Below, one piece after another: positions 12,201 to 25,600 of a DNA stretch of 64,000 nt; within the stretch, counting starts at the first letter, position 1; each line of letters begins with the position of its first letter. The translations under genes were made by a program, and so were the position numbers. Source of the stretch: Isoetes taiwanensis (lineage: Eukaryota > Streptophyta > Lycopodiopsida > Isoetales > Isoetaceae); NCBI GenBank assembly GCA_021234155.1, contig JAJEKV010000056.1:789905-853904 (forward strand), read 5' to 3'. The notes beneath the pieces were generated by a model. It had not been told where the DNA came from and made no database searches. It was given only the letters and a program-made list of their open reading frames with translations.

Positions 12201-15200
12201 GAAGTCTCTACCTTCTAACTCTATTCGACGATCTTGCGAGGAGGCCGGTGAAAGCGAAGAAGTTCGGACTTACCTAGATGCTCAAATTAAGCCCATTCGA
12301 TGTGGTGGGTGGAGTCATCAAAGTGCCCAATTCGACCATGCACCTAATCTTTGGGCCTTGCAAGCGTCCTTCACCAGTTCGGGTTTTCTGGGTTTTGCCC
12401 TTTTCCTTCCATTTCTAGTGTTGGAGAATGGCAAGAACAGGTGATTATTGAATAAATATTTTAGGGGCAAATGCATGAATAATTATTGCACGTATAGTGG
12501 CCTCGAGCAAAATTGTTGGCGCATCTTCCTTGGCGGAGATTGTTGCCCGGGATGAAATAATTGTCGATAATTTCTGTCGTACTTCATCAATTCTTCGAGG
12601 CTCTAAAACCACCATTATAGCTCTAGGAACATGCTTTCCGGCCCGTAGTTTATTGAAAAATGTCTTTGAAAGAATCTTTCAGTACCGGTTGCTATATCAT
12701 CGAGCTAGGTTATAAGCATATGAATATATGCCATCATCGAAAATCTGAGATCCGACGGAGTAAATCTTTGTCATTCATGATTAAAGCTTGATACCTTCTT
12801 CTAATTGGAGGGGGTTGCTTTACCGAGTTTTATGAGCTATAGGAGGATTTACCTTAGGTTATGTTTTCACTTAACCTATGTCACTTACCTTGGCAATGAA
12901 GTACTTTAGACTCTCCGGACTCTTTCGGTTAGGAGCCCCCGCCTTTTGCTCCTTTTTTGTCCGCCTTCAAACACAATGCAAATCCTTTCATGCAATGCAT
13001 CTTTCCTTTATTATCTATACTATTATCTTTGCTTACGTTTTATATTGTAGGAGGAGCTGCTATGGTAGATTGAGCATTAAAGTGAAGCTTGGGACCCTAT
13101 TGAAGTTCTAACGAGACTTTACGTGTTCTAGAATTATGGTAATGCCGGTTTGTAATGCCATTTTCTTAGATCTATGGCAATATTCTTTTTGTTTGGTGGT
13201 AAATCCGGGTTTAGCTTTCGCAAGCTATGCGGGAAGAAAAAGCTTCTGAATTAAAGCCTCTTAAGCTCGAAACATTATTCACTCGGGCCATCAGAATGCA
13301 AAGATATGGATTCAAGTAGTTTCCACATGATCCAAATCGGTTTTAGCATCGATACTGGGCAATGAAGGTCTCCCTATTCGGCAATGACTCTCTAAGCTCG
13401 GGCTATAGCGGATGCCCACAAGACATGCTTTGGGTGCCTGTTTTACGCAACAACGTTTAGTATTGAATGATCTCTTGATTTTTGGGCAAGAATATAATAT
13501 TACGTGGGACACTAGAAATTGAGGCATTTTGATCTAAACATTTGGGTGCCAATGAAATGGTAATAATTGATAGATTTTGATTGATTCGATAGTAGAAAAA
13601 TTAGTTATCGATATGTAAATTCTTTTCGGGGGTAAAAGGATGAACAATTTTTGAATTTTACGTGGGGGGCAGAATGCATGGTAATGTTTACATCAAGTTT
13701 GTAGAAATTGGTTTAACCTCTTGGAATCAACACAAGAGGTGCTTTCATGAGGGATTTTTTGTGTAAATGTTGTTGTTGTTGTTGTTGTAGTAAAATAGGA
13801 TGTCAGGCCTCTCATACAACTATTTTATGGGGCATCTCTAGACTCTGTGTACTATGTTCTTCATAGTTTTCTTTAGCATATTTCCTGATCAGAAGCATGT
13901 TATTTTAACATGAAGATTTAACACCAAAACATGTGGTTGAAATTGTTGAAATCTTTGCCGGAGGAGAAAGACCTCAATAAGTGTTGAAGTGGTTCGATTT
14001 TTGCTTGACGGACATAATTGACTAAACAATATCGGAAACAGTCCAAAATACATCTTTCTTTTCGTGTGTAGTGCATTAGGTCAAAACATCGGAACAAGCA
14101 CATATGTTTGGGAAATTATATTTTGTATCTTGATCTGCACAATAGGGCTGGTTCTTTAGGTGCCTATTATTGGTAACGTGCAGGTGAGAATTACGTTTTA
14201 GAATGGTTGATTGTGCGTGGGCCCCGTCTCGAAATCTTAAAGGGACAAACACCTAAAATGACCTTAAAATAATTTAGGTTGTAATCTTAAGGTGGTGAAG
14301 GTTACAAAATGCAGAAAAATGTCGTTGACAAAAATGCCTAATTTAGGTGAACAAAGAAGAACTCACCAATAGGAATTCTCTGTTTGTTGATACTTTAGTT
14401 TAAGCTCATCGACGAAGAAATGAAAGGCTAAGAGGGAGAACTCGACAATGGGCATCCTCAAGCTATCGATGTAGATCTTTTTGTGAAGATTGGTGAAAAA
14501 AATAAAGAGCCAACAAATGAGGACCCCCTGAATTCATTTACATGGAGGGACATAAACCTTGTGCCTCAAGGTCTTAAGCTCAATCGTGGCAGTTATCTTC
14601 GACTTCATGCCCAAAGGTGCATTAAGCTCAATATAGCAGGTTCTTATCTTATGCAATCCATTTATTGCAGATGTTTTAGTTCTCCATCAATCGTGATAAG
14701 TAGTGATACAACGTGTTAGGATTAGTAGCAATACTTTTCACTCTTCAAAGACGTATCTTTATAGTGTTAGATATTCATATAGTGTAGAAGCTCTTTTTAC
14801 AAAATGGCATGTCTTGGCAAGCATTCTTCGCTATCTATTGTTGTCTCGCTATGGTGGATTTAGAAACAAAGTAATTGCAAAATCTACTTTAGCTTCGGGG
14901 AACACAAAGAAACAGGGGAGTTCCATTCCAGTCTATTGTTGACATCAATCATTTGTAGGATTGTTGCAGTAGTCAAGTGAATTAATGTTCTACTCGATGG
15001 GATTATCTTTTTGCATTTAACTAAGTTGCAATTCAATTTCGAATATCATTTATGAACATTTTGTATAATAAGGGAATCTAGGCATGATGTTTGACATAGT
15101 ATAACCACATGATATTCCGCCTATGATAAAACGAACAAGTTTAACCCAACATAAAATCTTCAATTGCCGATCTAGAAAGTGGTGTTTTGATCGATTTGTT

Positions 15201-15339
15201 TAACTATCTGCCTATCATGCTAGAAATATATGCTTATTTTCTTCATCTGATAACTTTTGCATCGAGTATCTTATACACAAGTTGGTAGTTGACCGAAGTT
15301 GAGCAAAAGAAATGTTATGGCGGCCTTGGCCGTAAATTT
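9257..15339. mobile_element. Candidate 6.1-kb element bounded by inverted repeats
   Basis: At 9257-9301 the sequence runs AAATTTA, a GC-rich insert, GGCCAAGGCCGCC, a few bases, then AACATTTCTTTG. The complement of 15304-15339 gives AAATTTA, C, GGCCAAGGCCGCC, then ACATTTCTTTTG in the same order. This is a gapped inverted repeat of about 35 bp. No target-site duplication can be fixed, because AAATTT is itself palindromic. The interior has no recognisable transposase; its frames are short and on both strands. Chance or an older nested structure cannot be excluded. Confidence 0.38.
9302..15303. other. AT-rich stretch without recognisable genes
   Basis: No frame exceeds 90 codons and none matches a known family. 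Minor features are a near-identical 32-bp direct repeat around 10200-10260 (CCAAACGTTCATTA twice) and a short TTG microsatellite at about 13768-13788. Stray in-frame stretches near 11380-11580 (minus) and 14483-14720 (plus) have no motif. Confidence 0.5.
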
Positions 15340-16417
15340 CTTGTATTCTATACAATACACCTCTATACATTAATATAATATAAATTTACAACACATCCCA
15401 CAAAATTTCCAATGATTTTTCCCCCACCCACCACCAATGATTTTTCCCGTTTCTTTAACCTCTTATACATTATAGTCTCTCTCTCTAACAAAACCACCAA
15501 ACCAACCAACGAACCTATGCAAATATAATTCAAAAATTTTTTTCGTGGAATCTTGATGCGCGATTTGCAGCCCTCCGACCGACCGCTTGTCATAAGATCG
15601 AGATTCTAATTGCCCCACCTAAGATCAGAGATTTAGAATCAGAAAGTTCGTGCTTCTAGAATCAGAAAGTTCGTGCTGGACCTTCTATTCGAATGCTGGA
15701 TCGAATGCGCCCATTTCAATCACCAGAGTTCGAAAGCTTCACAAACACGACCACTCTTGTTTTCCCTGCGCCAAATTGCCGGATTTAGATCTACTTGCAT
15801 TCCAGCTTGGTAAGTTTTTGTCTAAAATTACTTATCGTACCCTCCTAAAAGAGTTCATCACCTTCTTCTAAATGCTTGAATCCACCAGAACTAGAAGCAA
15901 GCAAGTATTGTCTCAGGCCGAAATTTATGGGGGAAGGCCGTTTCGTATCAATCCATTTCGTTTAGCACTGATAGGATGCAGAACAGGAGATTCTGGCTCC
16001 AGGCTATTTGTAAGTCTCCAAGCCATATTTCCCATCTGTTTTAAAATTGATTGTCAAGTCTTTAACTTGGTCAATCTTTCTTACTCAGTTATTTCTATCA
16101 GATTGGCCAATCAATTCATCGTGCAAAGGCGCATCCGCCATACATACAGCCATAGTAGTAGCGCCATAATTGCCGCATTCTTCCCCTAAAATTTTAATAT
16201 TTTGTTTGCACATACGTGTCAGCAGGAGGGCTCTTCAAATAAATAGCTCTCAAACAAATATTTTCAAACAAAATTGACACCGCTTTTATATATGAGTGAT
16301 AAGCTACATAATAACTGCATGGAATAAATATATAAATGTTGTGCGAACATGTGTATTGAATGTGTTAATGAGAAATATGTTGGAAATTAAAAGAAACAAA
16401 GATGGCCTAGAGGTGTG
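15340..16417. other. Unclassified DNA with a 23-bp tandem duplication
   Basis: A 21-base word beginning TAGAATCAGAAAGTTCGTGC occurs at 15634-15654 and again at 15657-15677. A 105-codon plus-strand frame at 15872-16189 follows but shows no domain or clear codon bias; it could be the start of a decayed gene. Nothing else was recognised. Confidence 0.4.
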
Positions 16418-16780
16418 CATGGGTCCAAAAAAAAATTTGGCCCCCCAGGCCTAAGGTGGTTCTATATAACACAAGCTCCATACTTTGAAAATGTTGCAAT
16501 GGAACTACAAGGAAAATGGCCCATCTTTGTATGAAATAATATTAATACAATAAAGAACATGGGATATCATTATGTTGTAGAATACACAACTATGTAAATA
16601 TCATGTCTTCATCAATTGTTTTAACCATGCATATACCGCGATATTTTATTGGACCATTACCCTTAGATTGCAACTATTAAAAACCCTAAAAGGTTAAGTC
16701 CACGTTTTCTTGCCCTTAATATATCATCGATCAACCTCACCAATATATCTAACATTAACAATTTCAACATTCCCTTCATG
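16418..16780 (-). repeat. 3' LTR-like end and polypurine tract of the minus copia element
   Basis: From about 16590 to 16769 this matches the right-hand LTR at 32510-32680 (ATATCATGTCTTCATCAA through to the ATTTCAACA end). On the minus strand the LTR starts TGTTGAAATTGTTAATG and is preceded by the purine-rich CATGAAGGGAA. From 16418 to about 16590 it does not match the 32-kb LTR, but it does match 40462-40660. That shared half begins GGTGTGCATGGGTCC and may be a separate repeat joined to a truncated LTR. Confidence 0.65.
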
Positions 16781-16815
16781 TTGGATATACTCGGTTTGAT
16801 ACACTACAAGAGAAT

Positions 16816-17460
16816 GTTGATTTATTGTCACTTTTTTCGTCAATAAAATAACATGTCAAAAAAACCGATACAAAAGTGACAATAATCGCGGACAAAATTA
16901 GTGACATCCAAATGACAATAGATATGACAATGGAGTGCCACAAAGTGGTGAAAAAAAAAGTGACAAAATGATGACTATCATATGACACTAGACCGACATG
17001 GTTTCGACAAAACCGTATGTCAAGAATGTGACAATAAATTGACCTAATAATGACAAAAATAGTGCAAAAAAAAAAAGCGACAAAATGATGACTATCATAT
17101 GACACTAGATCGACATGGTTCGACAAAATCATATGTCAAGAATGTGACAATAAATTGACTTAATAATGACGAAAAATAGTGACAAAAAATGATATAAATC
17201 GACTATAAGCACCATTTTAGATGACAAAATTGTGACCATAGATTGATATAGTTTTGACAAAAGTATTTACCCATTTGTCTTAAATGTGACAATAGACCGA
17301 CTTTATAATACAAAAGTAGTGACAAAGAAATGATATAAATACTATCACAATATGCCAATAAAATGACCCAAATGTGACAAAAAAGAGTGAGAATAAGGAC
17401 AAAAAGTGAGTAAAAAAGTGACAATAAAGTGACTTTTATAGATAATTTGATAAAAGTGTC
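16816..17460. repeat. Left subterminal repeats of the CACTA element
   Basis: Words such as GTGACAATAAATTGAC, TGACAAAA and GATGACTATCATATGACACTAGA recur many times. A block of about 100 bp is directly duplicated (compare 16965-17055 with 17083-17170). Such arrays are where the element's own DNA-binding protein is known to bind in En/Spm. Open frames across the array are low-complexity shadows. Confidence 0.85.
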
Positions 17461-17519
17461 TTCAAGAATGTAAAGATACCATCAACCATCTCCTTCATGC
17501 TCATCATTGAGCTCTAATG

Positions 17520-20480
17520 CGAAGAGTATCAATAAGACGTCTGGCACTGGGTACAACATGAACCACAATCCACCACCTTGGTTAACAGGTTTTTCAATTA
17601 AAGAAAACACGTTCAACTTGTTTAGGGTAAACAAATGGTTCGCTCATTTCTCCAAGAATACGTGTTGAATCAATCTCGTGAGAAACCCGAAGGATGTGAT
17701 CTCATCGGTCTTATTTCTACCTCTATAAATAACTTTGAACCACTTTGCCTTCAATATAGTTACATGAAATGAATGGAAGTCAATATCAATAATATTGGTG
17801 ATTTGCCCAACATAATTAAGATCACCCGAATCTGGTTGCCGATCACGTTGACTAGCTTGGCTTTTTTGTTCAAATTGAGAAGCAATTCCACGTCATTTTT
17901 CGGGCGACCTTTATGGGCTCTATAGTTCAAGATGATTTCCATAAGCCCACATGGAATTGTGGAAACGTTTCGCATTTTGGGGGATATGAGAAAGCAAATC
18001 ATATGTATGTAGCAAACATTACCAATAAATAGAAAGTTATACCTTCTTAACGCATCCAAGTGCAATATTGAAGTCATCCTTTGGAACATCCTCTCCATTA
18101 TCTCGCATTTTTCCATTGCTTCAAGCAACCAATCACGAAGTCATATCCTCGAACAATTCTTCCAATGATTCCCCGATATAGAACACGCGGGCCATGATGT
18201 ATGCTATTAAGTGCAAAATCTTTTCGCCATCTCCCTCTCTTCTCTAACAAGTCTATACCTCTCCCCTCCACTTATCAAGACTATCAAGATACGTATTACA
18301 AACTTATTTATTTCTTCAAACATTTCCTCGTTCAATTTATGCGTTGCACTCCATGACCTTGTAAGACTTCTTACGCTACTTCCTTATTTTCCTCACCATT
18401 CCAAATCTTTGGTGCATCTTTGTGTATCTAAATTGTGGCTTCACTTAAAAGAACAATGTTTCATGAAGCAAGTGACCCTCGGTCATGGACCCCTCGCCTA
18501 GCCATTTGCCGGATGTATCCTTTCAAAACTTTCATGTACCATTCTAAAAACATCCAATCGACTTGGAGCTGGTCCAAGAAGCCGGATTCTTCCGTAGATG
18601 AACCAATAAGTGTACTTGAAAGGTCAAAAAACTTGTAGGAAGCTCTTTCTCCATCATGCAATGAAGCTCAACTATCTCAGCCTCCTTTCTTGAAATGTCA
18701 TCTAAGCTAATCTCTTTCATTGAGACCCATCTATACACAAGTGGTAGTTGTTAATAACAAAATTGAAAACAAAACTACTAACAAAGTTTTTAAACCATAC
18801 CTTGCAAACTTTCCAAGTCGATATATAATGTCACGATGTTACTTTCGTGAAGACAATTCTCAATTGCATGGAAGAATGTGCTACAATGCGCAAACACACA
18901 TAATGAAGAAATATCCAACAAGATAATTAATACAAAATTAATACCTGTGATAAATTTGTGCCAATCATGGGGACTTTAACCCACTAAGATCACCATCTTT
19001 TTGTGAAGGCTTTTACGTAGTGACGCACCATAGCCGGAGGGTCGCGATTTTGGATATAATATTAGTCACTTGCAACCTCCTCGATTTACTTAGGAACCCA
19101 CGGTGCCTTGGGTAAACATAATGGCTTTGCCCTCCTCTTCAATAGGCACAAGGTGCACGATTATGTTACAATCTTGTAAGTCTCTTCTAGCACTTAATTT
19201 CTCCCAATCCCGGTCCAAATGTCTCCGTGAGTGATTGTCCAACATTTTTGAAGACATGCATAGGATCGAGTAGGTGCACAAGTTTTAGCTTCGGCCAATA
19301 TTCAAGGCGATAAAAATATGGATAAACGTTTTCATGCCTGGTGGTGGTATAACATCATCATCATTCGAAGCACCTTGTGATTCACGCGCCATAGTCCATG
19401 TTTCTAACCAATCCTTGGGTGTCCCTACGTCTGGCCGCTTAGTAGCATTTGATCCTCGCATAGGGTGATTGCATGGTAGGTACTTTTTTGTCCGCGATAT
19501 ATTTGCTTGTTAAGGTGCTTGGAGCGATAACAATTCAAATCAGTTCCACATGATGGGCAACCATTCATTCCACTTGTTTGCAAACCTATATGTAGATAAT
19601 GAGTTAGCATTTAATAAAAGAGCATTGGTATTTAAAAAAAAGACATAAGGAAGCAACACTAAAACCAAGGATAATCATGTGTCGCGGAAGCAACATATTG
19701 CATGTAATGTGAACTGATGTGGCGGCCCTTACTATGTCGTACATTTGGATGCCTTGCCATAATATCTCTAACTCTTCTATGAGTGGTTCAATGTACACAT
19801 CCATGTTCTTTACTTGATGCTTAACACTGATAATAGTATGAAATAAATAAAACTTGTGAAAATGACATATTGAAATGTAATAAGGACAAACCTGGAACAA
19901 CAAGTGTCAACATCAAATGTCCGGCTTTTAGTTGCCATCCATGGTGGAATATTATTAGTTGACCACAACTATGGGCCACACACTATGTTTTGACGATAAC
20001 GTTCCAAAAGGGCAAATTCCATCCATTCCAATAGCAAGGCGTAAATTAAGTGGTTCATCCTTGAATACCCTCCACTTATCTTCTATGTGTTTCATAGCTT
20101 CTCCATCTTTGGAATTTTAGAATTCCATCCTTACTTCGATGTGTCATATGGAAATCCATTAATGCGGATAAAGATGGAGAAACGAAACATGTATTGTAGA
20201 CGATGGAATTATGGGCATGTGCCGCAAAACTTTTCTAGGAACATTTTTCTTCTTCATATCCATCTTATAGCGTGGCTCCTTGCATTTTGGACACTCATGT
20301 AATGTTGCATATGCATTCCGGTACAATACACAATGGTTTGGGCAGGCATGAATGCAATTATATTCCAACCCTAATGCACGCAAAATTTCTCTTGCTTCTC
20401 TCCTTGTTTCGGGAAGACAATGACCACTAGGTAGTATCTTACTTAGCAAGCTACAAAATAAAAATGCGGTCATCAACTAC
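17520..20480 (-). pseudogene. TNP2-type CACTA transposase, decayed
   Basis: Read on the minus strand from 20480 down, blocks of the plant TNP2 transposase appear in family order. They are LLSKILPSGHCLPE and LRALGLEYNCIHACPNHC with LHECPKC (20476-20159); LNLRLAIGMDGICPFG and SSKHSVWP (about 20060-19940); NMDVYIEPLIEELEILWQG (about 19805-19740); GMNGCPSCGTDLN and RSKHLNKQIY (about 19580-19480); then FLDQLQVDWMFLEWYMKVLKGY near 18600-18500. The C-terminal part at 17860-17530 (KAKWFKVIYRG, DEITSFGFLTRL) matches the DUF4216-like end. Stops and frame changes separate the blocks. In intact elements this protein cuts the CACTA ends. Confidence 0.9.
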
Positions 20481-21189
20481 AAGTGATAAATGAATTCATA
20501 AGAAAATAACTCATTCAAACAAATAACATACCTAAATAGCTTCGGTTACACTATTATTACTCCATGCAAATTTGTCTCAAGATTTAAGATTAGCAAGCAT
20601 GTTGCAAGGCGTGACATCCTAGCCCCGAGGGATATAGTGGTTTGCCTCGCCTCATCTTTTAGAATACTTGCATCTTCTTTATTGCCTTCATCGTTGGCCT
20701 CCTCATTGGCATCATCATTATCTCCATCTATATTTAGGGTAAATTGTCAATAGCTTCAATTAAACCGGGGTATCTCATTTCCCGAGATGTTGGTTGAGCT
20801 TGATGTAGACTCTTCAAGAGACCGCAATATTGCCCACATTAGTGCAACATTTATTAAACTAAAAACTTGTTATATTGATATTCAATATTCTAGAAGGGAA
20901 TAATCATCATGCAAAGCATTATGCAATTACAAAGTATGCAATTTTGTCCTCCCTAGTCCCTCGAGCCTACAAAAGTTAAAATCCAAAAAAAGAATATTTC
21001 CAACAACCTAATATCATATGATTAATGGAGCAATTGCATTAGACACAGTGAAATAGTATTTGGCACACATATAAAGGTAATAGAAAATAAAACAAAATTT
21101 TTTTAGTTAATCATAAATCTAATTTCTAATAGTCACAAAAGTTTTTCTTCACATAGCTTTTCTTTTTGGCCTCCCTAGTGGAACAATGA

Positions 21190-22640
21190 GGGCACCCCAT
21201 TTAGCTCCCCACGCCTTCGAGTTGGTATGGGTCGTTGAAAATAGAGTTAATAAAAATCTCGCCCCCAGGTTTCAAATTTTTAATAGCGCAAATCGCACAT
21301 AAAATCGAGAATGGCCATTCATGTGGGATTGGAATCATGAATATCCGTCTCTCAAAAAATAGCATTAGACAACTCCGGATGACCATGTGAATGTTAATAA
21401 GACCAAAGAATATTTCCATGCACACTAGGGACGCCCATCTATGTAAATCTTGTCGGATGGTGCCACATCTTCTCCATCTTCCTTTTTTTTGCCAATTGGC
21501 ACCAATTCTTTACTAGACCATAGGTCGACATGCTAGGCATGAATGATGCTAATCTTAACCAAACACCCCAACTATATTCGGGCCCTCCATATGCCATTAG
21601 AGTCGTGGATTTTCAAGATTTCACACACACTTTCTAAAATATATAAACCCCTTCCCGCCGCCCGCTTTTTTCCTCGATGGCGCAATCATATATCGACGCC
21701 CCAATAAATGAATTCTTCCAACATAAGTGGGAGTTGTCCTTCCCAACAACCAAATATTTTACGATTGAATGGAACAATTGCATTCCTAAGACTATCCGGC
21801 ATATGAGCATGGTAATCCTCATACCGGGTCTCGTTGACATGTGCAAGAGAATAATCATTTGTGCTAAACCAAGCCTTGATTGAAAGTGCGCCGCAGATGC
21901 TTCCCCTTGTCCGTCCTCGTGCTTGTGAGGTCTACTACCATTCTTTTCTCTATCACTCGAGGAGGTACTTCGTTCAACGACATTTACGGTTTAACTCTAG
22001 GTGGTGTAGATGAGGATGTGGAAGGAGATACAATTCGATGTCCACGCGTGCAATTTGTGTGTTCTTGTGCAACCCCACATGTACTGCAAAAACTAAATAA
22101 ATTCTAACATGGCCAATAATTTGATTATAAAGAAAGAGTTTGATACCTCATCGCTTTTTTCCGTCCATCCGCCGCCGAGAATAATCGTGGCGTGTGTATC
22201 CGGACACCATCCAAACCTTATTTTATGATCTTCTAACAACAACGTCTCATTTTTTTCAACCCCACACGTGAGACACCAACAAGGCCATTTGGCCTCGGAT
22301 ATAATCTTTGGATGGGGTCGAGTCTTATATTCTCCGATCGTGCACCCTACTTGAGTGTGAAGAGGAAGAGTCCATAATGCATTTAATTAATACATGCATT
22401 ATTAAGATGTTGTTTTATAGAAAAATATAACAAAATCAAGCTAACCGATTGTTTTTATTGACCAGTAAGATGTATTCTTTTCTTTCTTGAAGGCCCCCTT
22501 TTCGATTCAATTGACTCACTTGATGATGCAACACTTGCATTTCCACTTGATGAACTCGATTCACTTGACTCACTTGATGATGTAACATTTGTGTTTCCAC
22601 TTGATGAAGAGCCCATCTTCATGAATGTAAAAAATATTGA
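21190..22640 (-). pseudogene. Possible upstream exons of the CACTA minus-strand gene; function not recognised
   Basis: Two minus-strand segments look coding. One (about 22370-22140) contains GWCPDTHATIILGGGWTEK. The other, from an ATG near 22612 to a stop at about 22457, encodes a Ser-rich peptide in which the pattern SSSGNxxVxSSSES occurs twice, from a 57-bp internal duplication, and which ends KRGPSRKKR. They lie upstream of the TNP2 remnant on the same strand, so they may be its early exons or a separate small gene. A minus-strand frame at 21425-21201 (HEWPFSILCAICAIKNL) is also open but unassigned. Confidence 0.35.
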
Positions 22641-25600
22641 AAGGGACTTTATGTTAAAGACATTATGTTCCTACTTCATTATTTTCTCACTTTATCTTTG
22701 CTATGTAATTAGTAGTCCAACATTTTATCCTTGTTATGTAATTAGTTACTAATTATATAGCCATGAATGATCCTATGATACATTATATTTGGACAATCTC
22801 TAACTCTCAAAGACAAATGTACTAGTCCGTTAAGAGTTTAAAATACAAGGCTATGGACACAGTCTATGGGATCGCTTATTAATTAGGAGAAACTCATATC
22901 TAAGATTCATTTTTATGCCTAATGAGTAGGGCCATTTCTCGAGTCATTTACTCCCAAACATTTAACTAGAAGCTCACGTGATTAGGCTAAGCATTGTTTT
23001 TGCGCCTAATGAGTATGACATATACTTAGCCATGTGAGTTTCTATTAGAAAATGATTTCATTCTCAAACTTAAAATATTTGATAGGCTAGGCCATGTGTT
23101 TCTCATTCATAGGATCATGTGACAAAACAATGTGACGAAATTTTCGTCACTATTTTGGCAAATTATACATGAATTTTTTACGTTCCCGCCTAATCAATTA
23201 ATGAATGTCAACCACTAAAAATCAAGAAAACAAAGAAATGCGTCCCACCTTGAGATCCGACGGCCTCCTCCTCCTCATTGATGCGCTGCCAAATGAGAAG
23301 AACCTGATAGAAGCAATTGCTTGCTGCTAGAAGAGAAGAACGGTGGAGGAGTAGGTGTCAAGCATCGATTGTAGTCTTTTTTTGGCAACTTTTTGCTATA
23401 ACCAACAACTAACCTAAGATTAAATTTTTACGTTCTTCAAGAAGATCACAACACACGGAGTCATTTCAAGGAGATCACAACATAGGGGAGCCATTCACAG
23501 AACTAGAGCAAAACACGGAGGGTAAGTTCATTTCTCGAGTCCGAGATTATCGAGGATGTCCGGTTTTGCATTTGTTTGCCACTTCGCTTCTTGTTTTTCT
23601 GAAATAAAGTTTTCTAATCCATCCTGCCATTCCCGAAATTGAAGAAAGTTACACCCTTATAGCTTTGCTGCAGGCCTTTACCGAATGTATGAGAGCACCT
23701 TCACTTGTAATATGATTTACAAGATTCACCAGACATTTACTAGATCAGAGTCTCACTGAACAAGTCTCTCCAAGATCAGAGTATTAAGAATGGTCAATCA
23801 CCTTTTCAATGCACCAACAGCATACCGTGGAAGCAAACTTAGCATTCGATGTGCAAGTGTTTGCTCACAAAATCGCTCTCTCAAAGCATGTGTTACATCC
23901 TTATACCTTAGTTCAATGATCTTTATTTCTCAAAGATTGCAGATGCTATGGTCCAGTCAATTGAGGTATGGCAAAAAACTATAGCCATGTTTTCAGCAAG
24001 TGGGCTTCGCACAACTCTCTGTTTCAGATTCAAATGTACTTCACTTAGAGCATCATAAGGAGCTTGAGTTCTTAAAGGTGGCTCTATTAGTCCTTGCAGT
24101 GATGCCTTTAAACGATTAGTGACACTATGGCAGATAATTTAGGCATTAATTGGCAGGAGAGATGTCGATTTTGTGCATAACATTTTCGCCATACAATCTT
24201 CAACAAACTTTCCATATTGTTTCCTTATTGAATTTAACGGTCTTTAAATGCAGAGTTTCTTGGAGCTAGAACCATAAATCTTTTCTTAATATGCAAAGCA
24301 AGCTAACCTTGTCCAACTCTCAACCCTGGAACTCTGATGCCATGTCAGCGTTATAGATCAATGACAGAAGATGCAAGAAAAAGTGAGAAATATATAAATT
24401 ACCTTAATGATTATATGCCCACTGAAGGCTTTGCTGAATGTCTGGAGATAAGGTTGTAGGAGAACTGGCCATTCCATGATTAGGATGCCAAATTTTTTTA
24501 ACTTATAGCCAAGAATGAGAATTTGCAAATGGGTGCAAATTTTCATTCCTGAACCTTCATTTGTGTGGGCTATGTATATTAGAAGAATGAGCCTTCTGGT
24601 TCCCAGTCCATAGACCAATTTTCAGGTGCAGCTTGCCCTACAAATTCTTTTCGAGAATTTGGCCACCAGTAAGTGCGGCAAACAGAAATGTGTCCATTTT
24701 ATCTATTGTTTTAGTCTTTTGCTAGCGGGTTAAAGAATACTGCATTTAGAAGCATGTTTTCTTCAAGAAAATATTAAGCACATTATAAAGTAGACTAGAT
24801 CTAGAGTGAGAATGTGAGTGGGCATACATGTTTTGTCTAATCAGCCTATCATTACAGTGTTGCCTTTTGTTGTGCAGCTTGTTAATGTGCATGAGCCGTA
24901 GACATTGATTTTGAATAATGCGCTGGGAAACTCATCTATAACGCTCCAGCCATTGACAAATTTGAGGATGACATACAATTAAAAAGTATGTTGTTTGAGG
25001 CATTATAAAACATTGCTTGCTAATACTTATGCTCTGGATATGCTTCAAGATGTATGTTGTGCAAAGTGTTAAAACAATTTTGGTTCTTGATGCTTTGCAT
25101 GAGGAGTCTGAAAGAATATGGGGGCAGAATGAAGAATTAGGATTGAATGACATGGACACTACTTCAGCTGATGCTATTGATTCAATTTGATCCCACAAGC
25201 CGTGCACAGGTCCAGAGTTCATCAAAGTATGTTAACTTCAAATTGCATCAGATGCCACAATTTATGACAAAATGTGGCATCTTTATGGCTGTTGTTAAGC
25301 CAAACGGTGTCTATAATCCAGCTGTTTATAGTCCATATCTGAAGCCGATCTGAAATAAGTTTCTGAGTAGTTTGATGAATGAGAAACGTATATATTTGAG
25401 CTTTTATTAATTTTGATGCCAAATATTTTGAGTTTGCCAATGAGAAAATCTTAAATTGTCTACTAAAGCTTGGCATTGTCCATAACATAGTTATTATTCT
25501 TCCTTTTGAGGATCTCTGCTTCATCTGAAAACAGTCTCATATCTCAATCTAAAGAAGATTGAGATAGCGGTAATGTGGTTAAAGAAGCTCATCAGTTATC

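Noticed and set aside
16776-17424. Hydrophobic minus-strand frames that look like membrane proteins
   Set aside because: They are readings of T-rich CACTA subterminal repeats with no conserved family; the same holds for 27981-28435.
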